Source: Oribacterium sp. C9 (GTDB lineage: Bacteria > Bacillota > Clostridia > Lachnospirales > Lachnospiraceae). From it: a stretch of 64,000 nucleotides of DNA. A program made the position numbers and the translations under genes. The stretch covers positions 38,658 to 102,657 of the forward strand of contig NZ_MUHW01000015.1 in NCBI RefSeq assembly GCF_002007235.1, given 5' to 3'. This document shows positions 44,568-54,848 of this stretch, in pieces. The notes beneath the pieces were generated by a model that was given only the letters and a program-made list of their open reading frames with translations, did no database searches and was not told the DNA's origin. Numbering within the stretch: the first letter of the stretch is position 1; every line of letters begins with the position of its first letter.

Positions 44568-45900
44568 TTATTTGTATGAAGCAGGATCGAAACCCGCGCT
44601 CTCGAGAGCCTTCTTAGCAGCTTCCTTGATGGCGTCTGATGTTACGGTAGCACCTGAAATGGCGTCTACATCAAGGCTGTTAGCTGAGACGATCTTTCCA
44701 GGAAGCTCCTCAAGAGCCTTTGAACCGATACCCGGTGTCTCCTTGTCTCCTGTAGCAACTACGTCAAGGATCTTGTCAGCAGTTGCAGTGATCTCAACCT
44801 TTACAGGACCGCCGAGACCCTGAGCCTCGCCTGTGGCTTTAACTTCATCAGAAGAAGCCTTCTTGTCATCAGCTTTTTCAGTATCCTTTGAGCTATCCTT
44901 CTTATCATTAAAGTTTGCGCTCTCAAGAGCCTTCTTAGCGGCCTCCTTGATAGCATCTGAAGTTACGGTAGCACCTGAAATAGCATCTACATCGATGCTG
45001 TTAGCTGAAATGATCTTTCCGGGAAGCTCTTCAAGAGCCTTAGTACCGATACCCGGTGTCTCTTTATCTCCTGTAGCAACAAGATCGTAAATCTTATCAG
45101 CTGTAGCTGTGATCTCAACCTTTACAGGACCGCCGAGACCCTGAGCCTCAGCTGAAACCTTAACTGCATCAGCAGGAATATCCTTTGCTTCATCGGTAGC
45201 CTTTTCAGTCTCAGCAGGAGTCTCCTTAGTCTCAGATGAACCGCCTGAAAAGTTAGCAGCATCAAAGCCTGCACTCTCAAGAGCCTTCTTAGCGGCCTCC
45301 TTGATGGCGTCTGAAGTAACAGTAGCACCGGAAACAGAATCAACTGAAATGCTGTTAGCTGAAATGATAGCGCCTGGAAGCTCCTCAAGAGCCTTAGTAC
45401 CGATGCCCGGTGTCTCGCTGTCTCCTGTAGCTGTGAGGTTATAGATCTTGTCAGCAGTTGCAGTGATCTCAACTGTAACAGGACCGCCGAGACCCTGAGC
45501 CTCTCCTGTAGCAGTAACTGCATCAGATGGGATCTCCGAAGTATCTACAACTACTTCCTTCTTCTCTTCCTTTACGAAGCCGAAGTTTGCCGGATCGAAG
45601 CCTGCGCTCTCGATAGCCTGAGCTGCAGCGTTCTTGATGGCTGTTGAAGTAATTGTGGCACCTGATACAGAGTCAACTGCAAGACTGTTTGCTTCAAAGA
45701 TGCTTGCAGGAAGCTGATCAACAGCAAGTGTACCGATATTAGGTGTCTCACCGGATGCATCTATGACATTGATAGAGAAGATCTTCTCAGCATTTGCGAT
45801 GACTTCAACCTTTACAGGACCGCCGAGACCCTGAGCCTCACCGGTTGCGGTAACTGCATCGCCCGGAATCTGACTTTTTGCAACGCTGCTGGATGTTCCT
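44568..45900. repeat. Intragenic tandem repeats encoding the FMN domains
   Basis: Four copies of an about 300-330 bp unit are similar enough at DNA level to be seen by eye, for example the AGAGCCTTCTTAGCGGC segment recurring near 44605, 44935 and 45280. Recent duplication or gene conversion is likely, and copy number could vary. Confidence 0.7.
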
Positions 45901-45986
45901 AAGTTTCTTGCCTGGTATCCTGTAATGGCAGCGGCAACGATACCAACTCCGATTACACCAAGGGCTATCATATTCTTCTGTTTCAT
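44568..45986 (-). CDS. Surface protein with four FMN-binding domains
   Basis: The 472-residue product has an N-terminal membrane anchor (about 6-23) and four tandem FMN_bind domains of about 85 residues each. Each ends with the ApbE target motif: SGATITS once and SGATVTS three times. Linkers are charged and flexible. Covalent FMN at four Thr would make it an external electron wire, as proposed for multi-flavin proteins in Gram-positive extracellular electron transfer. ATG 45986 follows GGGGGA. ApbE (13376) is the matching transferase. Confidence 0.88.
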   Translation of the reverse strand: MKQKNMIALGVIGVGIVAAAITGYQARNLGTSSSVAKSQIPGDAVTATGEAQGLGGPVKVEVIANAEKIFSINVIDASGETPNIGTLAVDQLPASIFEANSLAVDSVSGATITSTAIKNAAAQAIESAGFDPANFGFVKEEKKEVVVDTSEIPSDAVTATGEAQGLGGPVTVEITATADKIYNLTATGDSETPGIGTKALEELPGAIISANSISVDSVSGATVTSDAIKEAAKKALESAGFDAANFSGGSSETKETPAETEKATDEAKDIPADAVKVSAEAQGLGGPVKVEITATADKIYDLVATGDKETPGIGTKALEELPGKIISANSIDVDAISGATVTSDAIKEAAKKALESANFNDKKDSSKDTEKADDKKASSDEVKATGEAQGLGGPVKVEITATADKILDVVATGDKETPGIGSKALEELPGKIVSANSLDVDAISGATVTSDAIKEAAKKALESAGFDPASYK

Positions 45987-46019
45987 TTTAAGTCCCCCAT
46001 GACCTAAGTATAATGACAA

Positions 46020-46265
46020 TATATGATGATATGAGTGTCAAAGGAATATGCAGAGCTCCGATGATGCCTTAAAAGCGAGTATCTTCTGCTGTATTCTCAT
46101 CAAACTGTGACGCAAAATCGCTAATAGTACAAAGCATCACAGAATGAGCGTCAAATTCATTTGCCGCCCACATCATTACATGCCTGATTGTTTCTTTAAT
46201 ATAACACAGTTAGATGATGTTTTCATAGAAAAAATGCAAATAAAATAACAATATTTATAAGTAAA
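46020..46265. other. Non-coding stretch between TrhA and the multi-FMN gene
   Basis: No gene, repeat or recognised RNA. The promoter of the multi-FMN gene is probably here. Confidence 0.4.
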
Positions 46266-46301
46266 TAAAAACAGCTCCATACCGTTATCGGAATGGAGCT
46301 G
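46266..46301 (-). terminator. Terminator of the TrhA/hemolysin III gene
   Basis: CAGCTCCAT/ATGGAGCTG stem with inner CCG/CGG pairs and a TTTTTA tract on the minus strand. Confidence 0.85.
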
Positions 46302-46309
46302 ATATAGTA

Positions 46310-46981
46310 TCAACCAGCCAGCATGATCATCATACCGTAGTGACACATGGATCCGGCGATTACGAAGCAATGGAAAATTTCGTGATTTCCGAAGTACTTC
46401 GGCATACGCTTAAAAATCGGAAGTTTAAGTGCATATATAATGCCACCGATCGTATATATGACTCCTCCTGCGAACAGAAGCCAGAATTCAGGATCGGTCA
46501 GTGCTGAACGTATCTTAAATATGGCAAAGATACATGCCCAGCCGAGGGCGATATAGATCAAAGAATTGAGCCATCTGGGGGTATGGATAAAGATGATGTT
46601 TACAGTCATACCGATAACGGAAAGTACCCATACGATCAGGAGAAGTCCCCATCCGGTCCTGTCTCCGAGAGCTATGGCACAGACCGGAGTATAGCTTCCG
46701 GCGATGAGCATGTAGATCATCATGTGGTCTATCTTCTTCAAAGTATCGTTGACCTTCGGAGAGATATCAAAAAGATGATATGTGGCACTGGCTGCATAGA
46801 GAAGGACGATACTCAGGGCGAAGATACCGAAGGCAAATATCCGTTCTATACTTGGATTCTGAGCAACTCTGTAAAAAAGAGGAACTGCTGCGAAGATGGA
46901 CAGAATCATGGCGATATAATGTGTCAGAAAACTTCCGGGGTCTTTTATCTTCAAAAAAAGTGAATTCTCTTTAAATGTCAT
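46310..46981 (-). CDS. trhA: TrhA/hemolysin III (PAQR) family membrane protein
   Basis: The 223-residue protein has seven membrane helices and the family's metal-site motifs: SATYH near residue 65 and HEIFH near residue 205. Bacterial members of this group help control membrane energetics or fluidity; haemolysin activity is not established for most. It is monocistronic by its own terminator. Confidence 0.85.
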   Translation of the reverse strand: MTFKENSLFLKIKDPGSFLTHYIAMILSIFAAVPLFYRVAQNPSIERIFAFGIFALSIVLLYAASATYHLFDISPKVNDTLKKIDHMMIYMLIAGSYTPVCAIALGDRTGWGLLLIVWVLSVIGMTVNIIFIHTPRWLNSLIYIALGWACIFAIFKIRSALTDPEFWLLFAGGVIYTIGGIIYALKLPIFKRMPKYFGNHEIFHCFVIAGSMCHYGMMIMLAG

Positions 46982-47296
46982 AGAGTACCTCCTTCATAAA
47001 GTGCTGATATGAGTGCCAGAACAGGCACCTGCTGATATACATGCCAGAATCATAAGAAACAGATTATGCCTCTCATGGTGAAATGCCACTGTATAGTGAC
47101 GAACAGGTGCCTCAATTTCTTGAGGTTATAACAAGTATAGTCCTATCACATGCACGTTTCAAGATGTAGTAATGAAAACTACATCAGATTATATCAACAA
47201 TTTTAAATAATGCAATAGCTTCTATGACCAAAATATATGTTAAGTAAGAAATTTGTACTATCAAATCTGCTTTATAAACCGTTTTTTTTTGGCAAC
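46982..47296. other. Non-coding stretch between the exported reductase and TrhA genes
   Basis: No gene is supported. An inverted pair AGGCACCTG/CAGGTGCCT (about 47025 and 47105) can form a long-loop hairpin. Nothing else is recognised. Confidence 0.4.
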
Positions 47297-47333
47297 AAAA
47301 CACCCGGACATAACGGAAATGTCCGGGCGTTTT
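47297..47333 (-). terminator. Terminator of the exported flavin reductase gene
   Basis: ACGCCCGGACAT/ATGTCCGGGTGT stem with a TTTTGTTG tract on the minus strand. Confidence 0.85.
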
Positions 47334-47393
47334 GCGTAAAAAGAGAACTATGTGAAAAAAGATATTATCGATATCTCATTCTCGAAAAGCGTA

Positions 47394-49490
47394 TCAAAGG
47401 CTTGCAATGTAATTAACTGCATGACGTGCAAAGGTCATGGTACGTCCGCAGGCAAGACCTGTGAAGAGGTTCGGATAGTTGTTTGCGAAGAAGCCGCCGG
47501 AGCAGTCTCCTGTCGCATAAAGACCCTCGATGGGATCTCCGTTCTTATCGATTACCTGCATGTTGGTGTTGATGCGGATACCGTCAAGTGTTGTAAGATG
47601 CCAAGCAGCTGTACGGACACCGTAGAAAGGAGCTGTATCAACAGGGGTCATTCTGTGAGGAGCCTTTCCGTAATCCTCATCCTCGCCCTTTGCACAGAGC
47701 TCATTGTAACGCTCTACAGTTGCAACGAAGGTATCTACAGGGATATTGAGACCCTTTGCAAGATCCTCGAGAGTATCTGCCTTAACGATGTAGCCCTTCT
47801 CAATGAGTTCTTCATTTGACTTCCATACTCCGTCATAATCTCTGTTCATGAGTGCGCCGTTATCGAATGGCCAGAGACGGCAGCATCCTACTTCCTGGAA
47901 CTGCTCTGTATACTGCTTGTTGTTGGCATCAAAAATGTCGCAGTAGGTGTGATGAGGCTGCATCTCCATGGAGTGAAGCATGAACTCATAAGGTCCTGAC
48001 TCATTACAGAAACGCTCACCCTTCAGGTTAACCTTCAGGAACGGCTGCTCACCGAACCAGAACCACTCTCCTGATGTCTTGTAGCCTGCAGTCTCGTCAG
48101 GCTTCATACAGCAGCGGTTGAACATCATGGACTCGTGGATAGGATCCATCTGTCCGCCTGCCCAGAGCATAGCCTTGATTCCGGAACCGTCACATGTTGA
48201 TCCCTTTGTACACTGAACCTTCATTTCCTGAGTCATAGGCTGCAGAGCATTCATCATAGATGTGTTTGTAGCATATCCGCCGGTAGCCATGAGAACGTTG
48301 TCAGCAAGGATCTTTACATAATGGTCATCTGTCTGATCCTGTGCGATAACACCTGTTACCTTGCCGGACTCATCCTGAAGAAGCTCAACGAGAGCTGTTG
48401 AGAACTTGAAGGTAACATTGCCCTTTGCATTACAGTAATCTGTAAATACAGCAGAGGTTGTTAAAGACTTATCGTCCTTGAATTCATCCTTCTTATGAGG
48501 TGAATGTCCTGTTGCGTAAGCCTTGTCACGCTCCTGATATCTGGTATCACCAACACCCGCCTCATGCTGCATGTAATACTTTCCGGAATCCTCAAGGATA
48601 CCGCCTATCCAGTTAACAAGCTCGCCTGATTCATTGGCCCAGAGCTTGATAAGGTTGTAATCAACGTAACCTGTGCCGTATCTTACGATATCCTCCATAG
48701 CCTCCATCTTGTCGATGGCAAGATTTGGCATGGTCTTTATGGACTCTAACTGCCACTTGGAACCGATACCGCCTATATCTTCACGAACATTGGTAGGGGT
48801 CTCCTTCTTCTCGATAACGAGTGTCTCGATTCCTGCATCAGCGGCAGCAAGTGCAGCAGGCCATCCACCTGTTCCGAGTCCAACGATGAGAAGCTTGGTG
48901 CTGAGCTCTTCTGTGATATCGGAATCACTTATCTCAGGCTTGGTTCCCAGCCAGTCAGCATCTGTTGCGGCATCATCTGAAAGAGCAACCTCCTGACCTG
49001 ATGCCTGTGAGATACAGTCTGCAGCAGCCTTCTTTACCGCATCTGTAGTAACGGTAGCACCGGCGATGGCGTCAATGTCGGCTGTCTGACCGTCGAGAAT
49101 GCTCTTTGCAACGTCATCAGCGATCTTTCCGCCGATGGTGGGAGTTTCTCCGGAGGTATCTACCTTTACATCCTTGATGGATGTTTCGTCAAATGTCATG
49201 GTGACCTTTACATCTGATGCGATACCCTTTGCAGTAGCCTCATAGGTACCCGGTGTAAATGTCATGCCCGCAGCCTTTGCGGCGGTGTTGGCAGCCTCGA
49301 TGGCAGCCTGTGTTGCGGCTTCTGCGGCAGCTTCGGTAGCTGCTGCTGTGGTCGGATCTGCTGCAGTTGTTGCAGGAGCAGGTGCATCTGAATTGCTACA
49401 TGCATTCAAAATGCCGAGACCTGCAAGTGACATGAAACTTGCAGCAAAACCTTTAACGAAGCCTCTTCTTGAAATAGTTTGTTTTGTCAT
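47394..49490 (-). CDS. Tat-exported lipoprotein flavin reductase (FMN_bind plus FAD-binding fumarate-reductase-like domain)
   Basis: The 698-residue protein has a Tat motif (SRRGFVKG) with a lipobox (LGILNAC), an Ala/Thr-rich linker, an FMN_bind domain with AGATVTT (about 140-147), and a FAD-dependent reductase domain from about residue 200 (VGLGTGGWPAALAAADAG). Such exported reductases use extracellular electrons to reduce fumarate, urocanate or similar acceptors; the acceptor here is not evident. Tat export fits a protein folded with FAD in the cytosol. ApbE at 13376 would add FMN. Confidence 0.87.
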   Translation of the reverse strand: MTKQTISRRGFVKGFAASFMSLAGLGILNACSNSDAPAPATTAADPTTAAATEAAAEAATQAAIEAANTAAKAAGMTFTPGTYEATAKGIASDVKVTMTFDETSIKDVKVDTSGETPTIGGKIADDVAKSILDGQTADIDAIAGATVTTDAVKKAAADCISQASGQEVALSDDAATDADWLGTKPEISDSDITEELSTKLLIVGLGTGGWPAALAAADAGIETLVIEKKETPTNVREDIGGIGSKWQLESIKTMPNLAIDKMEAMEDIVRYGTGYVDYNLIKLWANESGELVNWIGGILEDSGKYYMQHEAGVGDTRYQERDKAYATGHSPHKKDEFKDDKSLTTSAVFTDYCNAKGNVTFKFSTALVELLQDESGKVTGVIAQDQTDDHYVKILADNVLMATGGYATNTSMMNALQPMTQEMKVQCTKGSTCDGSGIKAMLWAGGQMDPIHESMMFNRCCMKPDETAGYKTSGEWFWFGEQPFLKVNLKGERFCNESGPYEFMLHSMEMQPHHTYCDIFDANNKQYTEQFQEVGCCRLWPFDNGALMNRDYDGVWKSNEELIEKGYIVKADTLEDLAKGLNIPVDTFVATVERYNELCAKGEDEDYGKAPHRMTPVDTAPFYGVRTAAWHLTTLDGIRINTNMQVIDKNGDPIEGLYATGDCSGGFFANNYPNLFTGLACGRTMTFARHAVNYIASL

Positions 49491-49528
49491 TTTCTATTCT
49501 CCTCTATACTAACGAAAAACCTGACTAT

Positions 49529-49558
49529 ATTTTATCGTAACTAGTTATTTGGATACAA
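49529..49558 (-). promoter_or_regulatory. Candidate promoter of the exported reductase
   Basis: TTGTAT and TAAAAT with an 18-base spacer, 40 bases upstream of the ATG. Confidence 0.35.
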
Positions 49559-49652
49559 TAAAGTTAGCCGATTTAATAGTTTTTTTACATTTCAAAGTAA
49601 GGCTCCAGAGCTGATATTGTTTCTCTCTGCGGTGATGAAATAGAAAAGCAGA

Positions 49653-49685
49653 CAAAAAAATCTCCCGGCAGATTTTGCCGGGAGT
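49653..49685 (-). terminator. Terminator of the purine operon
   Basis: CTCCCGGCA/TGCCGGGAG stem with a T7 run on the minus strand, after purL. Confidence 0.9.
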
Positions 49686-49698
49686 TTTATGACTCTTG

Positions 49699-52600
49699 TT
49701 ATTCAAAATATTCCTTTGCTGCTCTGAAGAGTCCCATATCGTAGTTTCCGGGAACGTTCTTGTAGAGGCTGTGGCCCCAACGCTCAGCGTGGCCCATCTT
49801 TCCAAGTACTCTTCCATCCGGTGAAGTGATACCCTCGACCGCATAGTAGGAACCGTTCGGATTGTACTGGATATCCATGGTTGGATGTCCCTCAAGGTCA
49901 ACATACTGGGTAGCGATCTGACCATTCTCCACAAGCTTTTTGAAAAGCTCAGGCTCACAGAGGAAACGGCCCTCTCCGTGAGAAATAGGAACACTGTAGA
50001 TGTCCCCCGGATTTGTATCCTCAAGCCATGGTGACATGTTGGATGCCACACGGACATTGACGATCTTTGACTGGTGACGGCTTATGGTGTTGAAAGTAAG
50101 TGTAGGACAATGCTCATCTGTATCACGGATCTCACCGAACGGAACGAGACCGAGCTTTATAAGTGCCTGGAAACCGTTGCAGATACCGAGCATGAGACCG
50201 TCACGCTTGGTAAGCATATCCATGGTAGCAGTCTTCACAGCTTCATTTCTGAAGAAGGAAGTGATGAACTTTGCTGAACCGTCCGGCTCGTCTCCGCCTG
50301 AGAAACCGCCCGGGATGAAGATAAGCTGTGACTCTTCGATACGCTTTGCAACGTAGTTGACAGAATCAGCGATATCCTGCTTTGTAAGGTTCTTTACAAC
50401 AACTATCTCAGGCTCGAGACCTGCATCAGCCATGGCCTTTGCTGAATCGTACTCACAGTTGTTTCCGGGGAATACAGGGATAAGCACGCGAGGCTTTTCA
50501 ACCTGTACTGCAGGAGCTGTCCAGTGATCCTCTGCGAAGTCAGGAATGCTCAGGTCGTAGACATTGTCCTCTGAAGTCTCCTTATCGAGATTCATGTTGC
50601 AGGTGAATACCTTTTCAAGCTTGTCCTCGTAAGCCTCTTCAAGGTCAGTGAGTTTGAGAGCCTCATCGTTATAACGGATTTCTGAATCATCTGTGGTCTC
50701 ACCGAGGTCAGCGATGATTATGCCTGTGGCCTTGAGCTCCGGTGCAGCGTAGATCTCATCCAGAGTGCTGTTGTCGTTAAGCTCCAGAAGGAAGCTTCCG
50801 TACTGGTATCCGAAGATATCCTGAACAGAGAGACTCGGTGCAAATGTAAATCCGAATCCGTTACCCATGCACTGCTTGAGAACTGCCTCTGCAGCACCGC
50901 CGTAGGTAGGTGTGTAAATAGAAGCAAGCTTGCCCTCAAGAACCAGCTTGTGAACGTAGCTGAAAAGTGTAAGGAGTGATTCCTTTGCAGGAAGCTCATC
51001 CTTATACTCAGGCTTCAGCCAGAGTACCTTGTGTCCTGCAGCTTTATACTCAGGGCTTGTGATGTACTTTGCATCCTCCGTTGTGATGGCGAAGGAAACA
51101 AGTGTAGGAGGAACATCCAGCTTTTCGAAGGTTCCTGACATTGAGTCCTTACCGCCGATGGCAGCGATTCCGAGATCGAGCTGAGCATTGAAAGCACCAA
51201 GGAGTGCTTCAAGAGGCTGACCCCAGCGTGAGCTCTCGTGACCAGGCTTTCCGAAATACTCCTGGAATGTAAGGTAAGTATCTTCGAAGCCTGCACCTGT
51301 TGCAATGAGCTTTGCAGCAGACTCTACTACCGCAAGGTAAGCGCCCTTATAGCAGTTCTTCTCTGTGATGAAAGGATTGTAGCCGTAAGCCATAACTGAA
51401 GTGTCATCTGTGTGACCCTTTTCAACGGAAATCTTTGCAGCCATGGCCTGTACAGGTGTGCGCTGGTTCTTTCCGCCGAACGGCATGAGCACTGTTCCCG
51501 CACCGATGGTGGAATCGAAACGCTCGCTGAGACCGCGCTTTGAGCAGACATTGAGATCCTCTGCGAGAGCACTCATGTTCTCACTGAAGCTACCCTTGAC
51601 CTCGCGGCCAATGCTTCCGCCGGCTGCTGTCTTCACTTCGATATGCTTCTCGGCACCGTTTGAGTTAAGGAAATCTCTTGAAAGATTGATGATATCCTTA
51701 CCGTTCCAGTGTGCTACCAGGCGATTTGTATCTGTAACTGTGGCAACATGTGTAGCCTCAAGGTTCTCATCATGAGCAAGCTCCATGAATCTCTCCATGT
51801 CCTTTGCTTCAACCACAACTGCCATTCTTTCCTGTGACTCTGAGATGGCAAGCTCTGTTCCGTCGAGACCCTCGTACTTCTTCGGCACCTTGTTAAGGTC
51901 GATATCAAGACCGTCAGCAAGCTCTCCGATGGCAACGGAAACTCCGCCGGCACCGAAATCGTTGCAGCGCTTGATAAGCTTTGAAGCCTCGGCACTACGG
52001 AAAAGACGCTGAAGCTTACGCTCCTCGGGAGCATTACCCTTCTGAACCTCTGCACCGTCCTTCTCAAGGGACTCAACGTTGTGAGACTTTGAAGAACCTG
52101 TAGCACCGCCGATACCGTCACGGCCTGTACGACCGCCAAGGAGAATGACTACATCTCCTGCAGCAGGAACCTCTCTTCTGACATTTTCGGCAGGAGCGGC
52201 AGCCACTACTGCACCGATCTCCATACGCTTTGCGGCATAGCCAGGATGATAAAGCTCATCAACGAGACCTGTTGCGAGACCAATCTGGTTTCCGTAGCTT
52301 GAGTAACCGTCAGCAGCTGTTGTAACAAGCTTTCTCTGTGGAAGCTTGCCCTCCATGGTGTCCTTAACGGAAACTGTAGGATCGGCAGCACCTGTTACAC
52401 GCATAGCCTGATATACATAGGATCTTCCTGAAAGAGGATCTCTGATGGCACCGCCGATACATGTTGCGGCACCACCGAAAGGCTCGATCTCTGTAGGATG
52501 GTTGTGGGTCTCGTTCTTGAAAAGGAGAAGCCAGTCCTGAGCCTCGCCGTCAACTGTGACCTTGATCTTTACTGTGCAGGCATTGATCTCCTCTGACTCA

Positions 52601-53454
52601 TCAAGCTTTGTAAGCTTGCCTTCCTTCTTAAGGACCTTTGCTGCAAGAGTTCCGATGTCCATAAGGTTGACAGGCTTTGTACGGTTAAGATCCTTGCGTG
52701 CACTGATGTAGCGGTCCCATGCCTTCTTGAGCTGCTCGTCCTCGAAGGAGACATTATCGATAGTAGTAAGGAAGGTGGTATGACGGCAGTGGTCGGACCA
52801 GTAGGTGTCGATCATGCGGATCTCTGTGATGGAAGGATCACGATCCTCTGTCTTAAAGTAATTCTGGCAGAACTTAAGGTCGTCAAGGTCCATGGCGAGT
52901 CCCATATCCTTTAAGATAGCCTGAAGCTCGTCTTCGGAAGCCTGAATGAAGCCCTTGAGAGTCTCTACCTCAGTAGGGATATCGTACTTCACATCAAGAG
53001 TTTCGAAGGTATCGAGGGAAGCCTCTCTTGCCTCCACAGGGTTAATGACATACTTCTTTATCTCAGCTATCTCCTGCTCTGTGAGATCACCGTAAAGGAG
53101 ATATACCTTTGCGGAACGAACCTTTGGACGCTCCCCTGTTGTAAGGATCTGGATACACTGTGCTGCTGAATCCGCACGCTGATCGAACTGTCCCGGAAGG
53201 AACTCTACAGCAAAAACATGAGCATCGCTTATTTCCGGAAGCTCTGTGCATGTATCGTCAAGCTGAGGCTCGCTTAAAATGAGTTTGGTGACTTTATCGA
53301 AGGTTTCCTGATCCAGACCTTCAACATCATAACGATTTAAAAGACGTACGTCTGTCAGATTCTTGATGAGAAGAATATGACGGATGTCGTGACGGAGTCC
53401 TTTAGCCTCATGGCGAAGACCTTCTTTTTTCTCAACATAAACTCGATTTACCAT
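49699..53454 (-). CDS. purL: Phosphoribosylformylglycinamidine synthase, single-chain PurL
   Basis: The enzyme converts FGAR to FGAM. The 1251-residue form fuses the synthetase (two AIRS-like halves, about 200-960) with a C-terminal class I glutaminase (about 985-1251; nucleophile Cys in GICNGFQ and the SHGEGR segment). Most Firmicutes have split PurS-PurQ-PurL, so this large form is notable, although several clostridia have it. It is the last gene of the operon. Confidence 0.95.
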   Translation of the reverse strand: MVNRVYVEKKEGLRHEAKGLRHDIRHILLIKNLTDVRLLNRYDVEGLDQETFDKVTKLILSEPQLDDTCTELPEISDAHVFAVEFLPGQFDQRADSAAQCIQILTTGERPKVRSAKVYLLYGDLTEQEIAEIKKYVINPVEAREASLDTFETLDVKYDIPTEVETLKGFIQASEDELQAILKDMGLAMDLDDLKFCQNYFKTEDRDPSITEIRMIDTYWSDHCRHTTFLTTIDNVSFEDEQLKKAWDRYISARKDLNRTKPVNLMDIGTLAAKVLKKEGKLTKLDESEEINACTVKIKVTVDGEAQDWLLLFKNETHNHPTEIEPFGGAATCIGGAIRDPLSGRSYVYQAMRVTGAADPTVSVKDTMEGKLPQRKLVTTAADGYSSYGNQIGLATGLVDELYHPGYAAKRMEIGAVVAAAPAENVRREVPAAGDVVILLGGRTGRDGIGGATGSSKSHNVESLEKDGAEVQKGNAPEERKLQRLFRSAEASKLIKRCNDFGAGGVSVAIGELADGLDIDLNKVPKKYEGLDGTELAISESQERMAVVVEAKDMERFMELAHDENLEATHVATVTDTNRLVAHWNGKDIINLSRDFLNSNGAEKHIEVKTAAGGSIGREVKGSFSENMSALAEDLNVCSKRGLSERFDSTIGAGTVLMPFGGKNQRTPVQAMAAKISVEKGHTDDTSVMAYGYNPFITEKNCYKGAYLAVVESAAKLIATGAGFEDTYLTFQEYFGKPGHESSRWGQPLEALLGAFNAQLDLGIAAIGGKDSMSGTFEKLDVPPTLVSFAITTEDAKYITSPEYKAAGHKVLWLKPEYKDELPAKESLLTLFSYVHKLVLEGKLASIYTPTYGGAAEAVLKQCMGNGFGFTFAPSLSVQDIFGYQYGSFLLELNDNSTLDEIYAAPELKATGIIIADLGETTDDSEIRYNDEALKLTDLEEAYEDKLEKVFTCNMNLDKETSEDNVYDLSIPDFAEDHWTAPAVQVEKPRVLIPVFPGNNCEYDSAKAMADAGLEPEIVVVKNLTKQDIADSVNYVAKRIEESQLIFIPGGFSGGDEPDGSAKFITSFFRNEAVKTATMDMLTKRDGLMLGICNGFQALIKLGLVPFGEIRDTDEHCPTLTFNTISRHQSKIVNVRVASNMSPWLEDTNPGDIYSVPISHGEGRFLCEPELFKKLVENGQIATQYVDLEGHPTMDIQYNPNGSYYAVEGITSPDGRVLGKMGHAERWGHSLYKNVPGNYDMGLFRAAKEYFE

Positions 53455-53558
53455 TTGTTTCTCCTTTGGTAAGAATCCGGGAATTTATCGCTTTTTCCCG
53501 AAGATTCATTGATGATATGAATAATGGATTTTTGGATCGTCAGAAGTGTTTATGATCC

Positions 53559-54821
53559 TTAAAGTGCTTTTAATGCTCTCTGACCTATATCTTTTCTCAT
53601 GTGCATATCCTGGAAAGTGACCTTCGATGCACTCTGGTATGCCTTGTCAATGGCTTCCTTAAGTGTTGGAGCTGTCTCCACAACACCGAGAACTCGTCCT
53701 CCGTGGGTGTAGAGCTTTCCGTCCTTAAGGTCGGCACCTGCCACATATACATTTTGAACCTCATCTACACCTGTAATCTCATAGCCTGACTTGTAGGACA
53801 GAGGATATCCGCCGGAAGCTTCAACTATGCAGCAGGCTGATTCATTCTTCCACTTGATATCAAGCTCACTGAGTGTACCGTTTGTTGTAGCCTGCATTAT
53901 GGTGAGAAGATCCGAATCAAGAAGAGGAAGTACTACCTGAGTCTCGGGATCACCGAAACGGCAGTTGTACTCGATCACCTTTGGACCGTTCTTTGTAAGC
54001 ATGAGGCCGAAATAGAGACAGCCCTTGAAGGTTCTGCCCTCCTTGTTCATGGCCTCGATAGTCGGCTTGAAGATCTTCTCCATGCACTCCTCTGCGATCT
54101 CCTTTGTGTAGTAAGGATTTGGAGCGATAGTGCCCATTCCGCCGGTGTTGAGACCCTCGTCATTGTCATTGATACGCTTGTGATCCATGGATGAGATCAT
54201 AGGAACCACGACCTTGCCATCGGTGAAGCTGAGAACGGAAACCTCAGGTCCCTCGAGGAACTCCTCGATAACTATCTGATCACCTGAATGGCCGAACTTC
54301 TTCTCCTCCATGATGGTCTTTATGCCATCGAGAGCCTCTTCTCGTGTCATGGCGATGATAACGCCCTTTCCGAGAGCAAGACCGTCAGCCTTTATAACTG
54401 TAGGAATAGGACAGGTCTTAATGTACTCTTCCGCAGCGTTGATGTCGTTAAATACCTCATAGGCCGCTGTAGGGATTCCGTACTTCTTCATGAGGTTCTT
54501 GGAGAAGACCTTGGAACCCTCGATGATGGCAGCCTTTGCCTCAGGACCGAATGCAGGAATGCCTGCCTTTGCAAGCTCATCCACAGTACCAGCAACAAGA
54601 GGATCATCCGGAGCCACAACCACATAATCAAGAGCCTGCTCCTTGCAGAAATTAACAACAGCAGTAACATCGGTAGCCTTTATATCAGGAACACACTCTG
54701 CATCCCTTGCGATACCGCCGTTACCCGGAATCGCATATATCTTCTCTATAGAAGAGTTCTTCTTAAGAGCCTTAATGATGGCGTGCTCACGACCGCCGCC
54801 ACCTACAACACCAATTCTCAT
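53559..54821 (-). CDS. purD: Phosphoribosylamine-glycine ligase
   Basis: PurD is the ATP-grasp enzyme that makes GAR. The 420-residue protein has the N-terminal GGGGREHA loop, the ATP-grasp core (about 105-320) and the usual C-terminal domain. A palindromic element separates it from purN. Confidence 0.95.
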   Translation of the reverse strand: MRIGVVGGGGREHAIIKALKKNSSIEKIYAIPGNGGIARDAECVPDIKATDVTAVVNFCKEQALDYVVVAPDDPLVAGTVDELAKAGIPAFGPEAKAAIIEGSKVFSKNLMKKYGIPTAAYEVFNDINAAEEYIKTCPIPTVIKADGLALGKGVIIAMTREEALDGIKTIMEEKKFGHSGDQIVIEEFLEGPEVSVLSFTDGKVVVPMISSMDHKRINDNDEGLNTGGMGTIAPNPYYTKEIAEECMEKIFKPTIEAMNKEGRTFKGCLYFGLMLTKNGPKVIEYNCRFGDPETQVVLPLLDSDLLTIMQATTNGTLSELDIKWKNESACCIVEASGGYPLSYKSGYEITGVDEVQNVYVAGADLKDGKLYTHGGRVLGVVETAPTLKEAIDKAYQSASKVTFQDMHMRKDIGQRALKAL

Positions 54822-54848
54822 TGTTATCCTCCATTTGTTGAATGGGTC

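Noticed and set aside
44568..45900. Regular repeats that could be taken for a CRISPR array
   Set aside because: The repeat unit is about 300 bp and coding; no 25-40 bp repeat with even spacers exists in the window.
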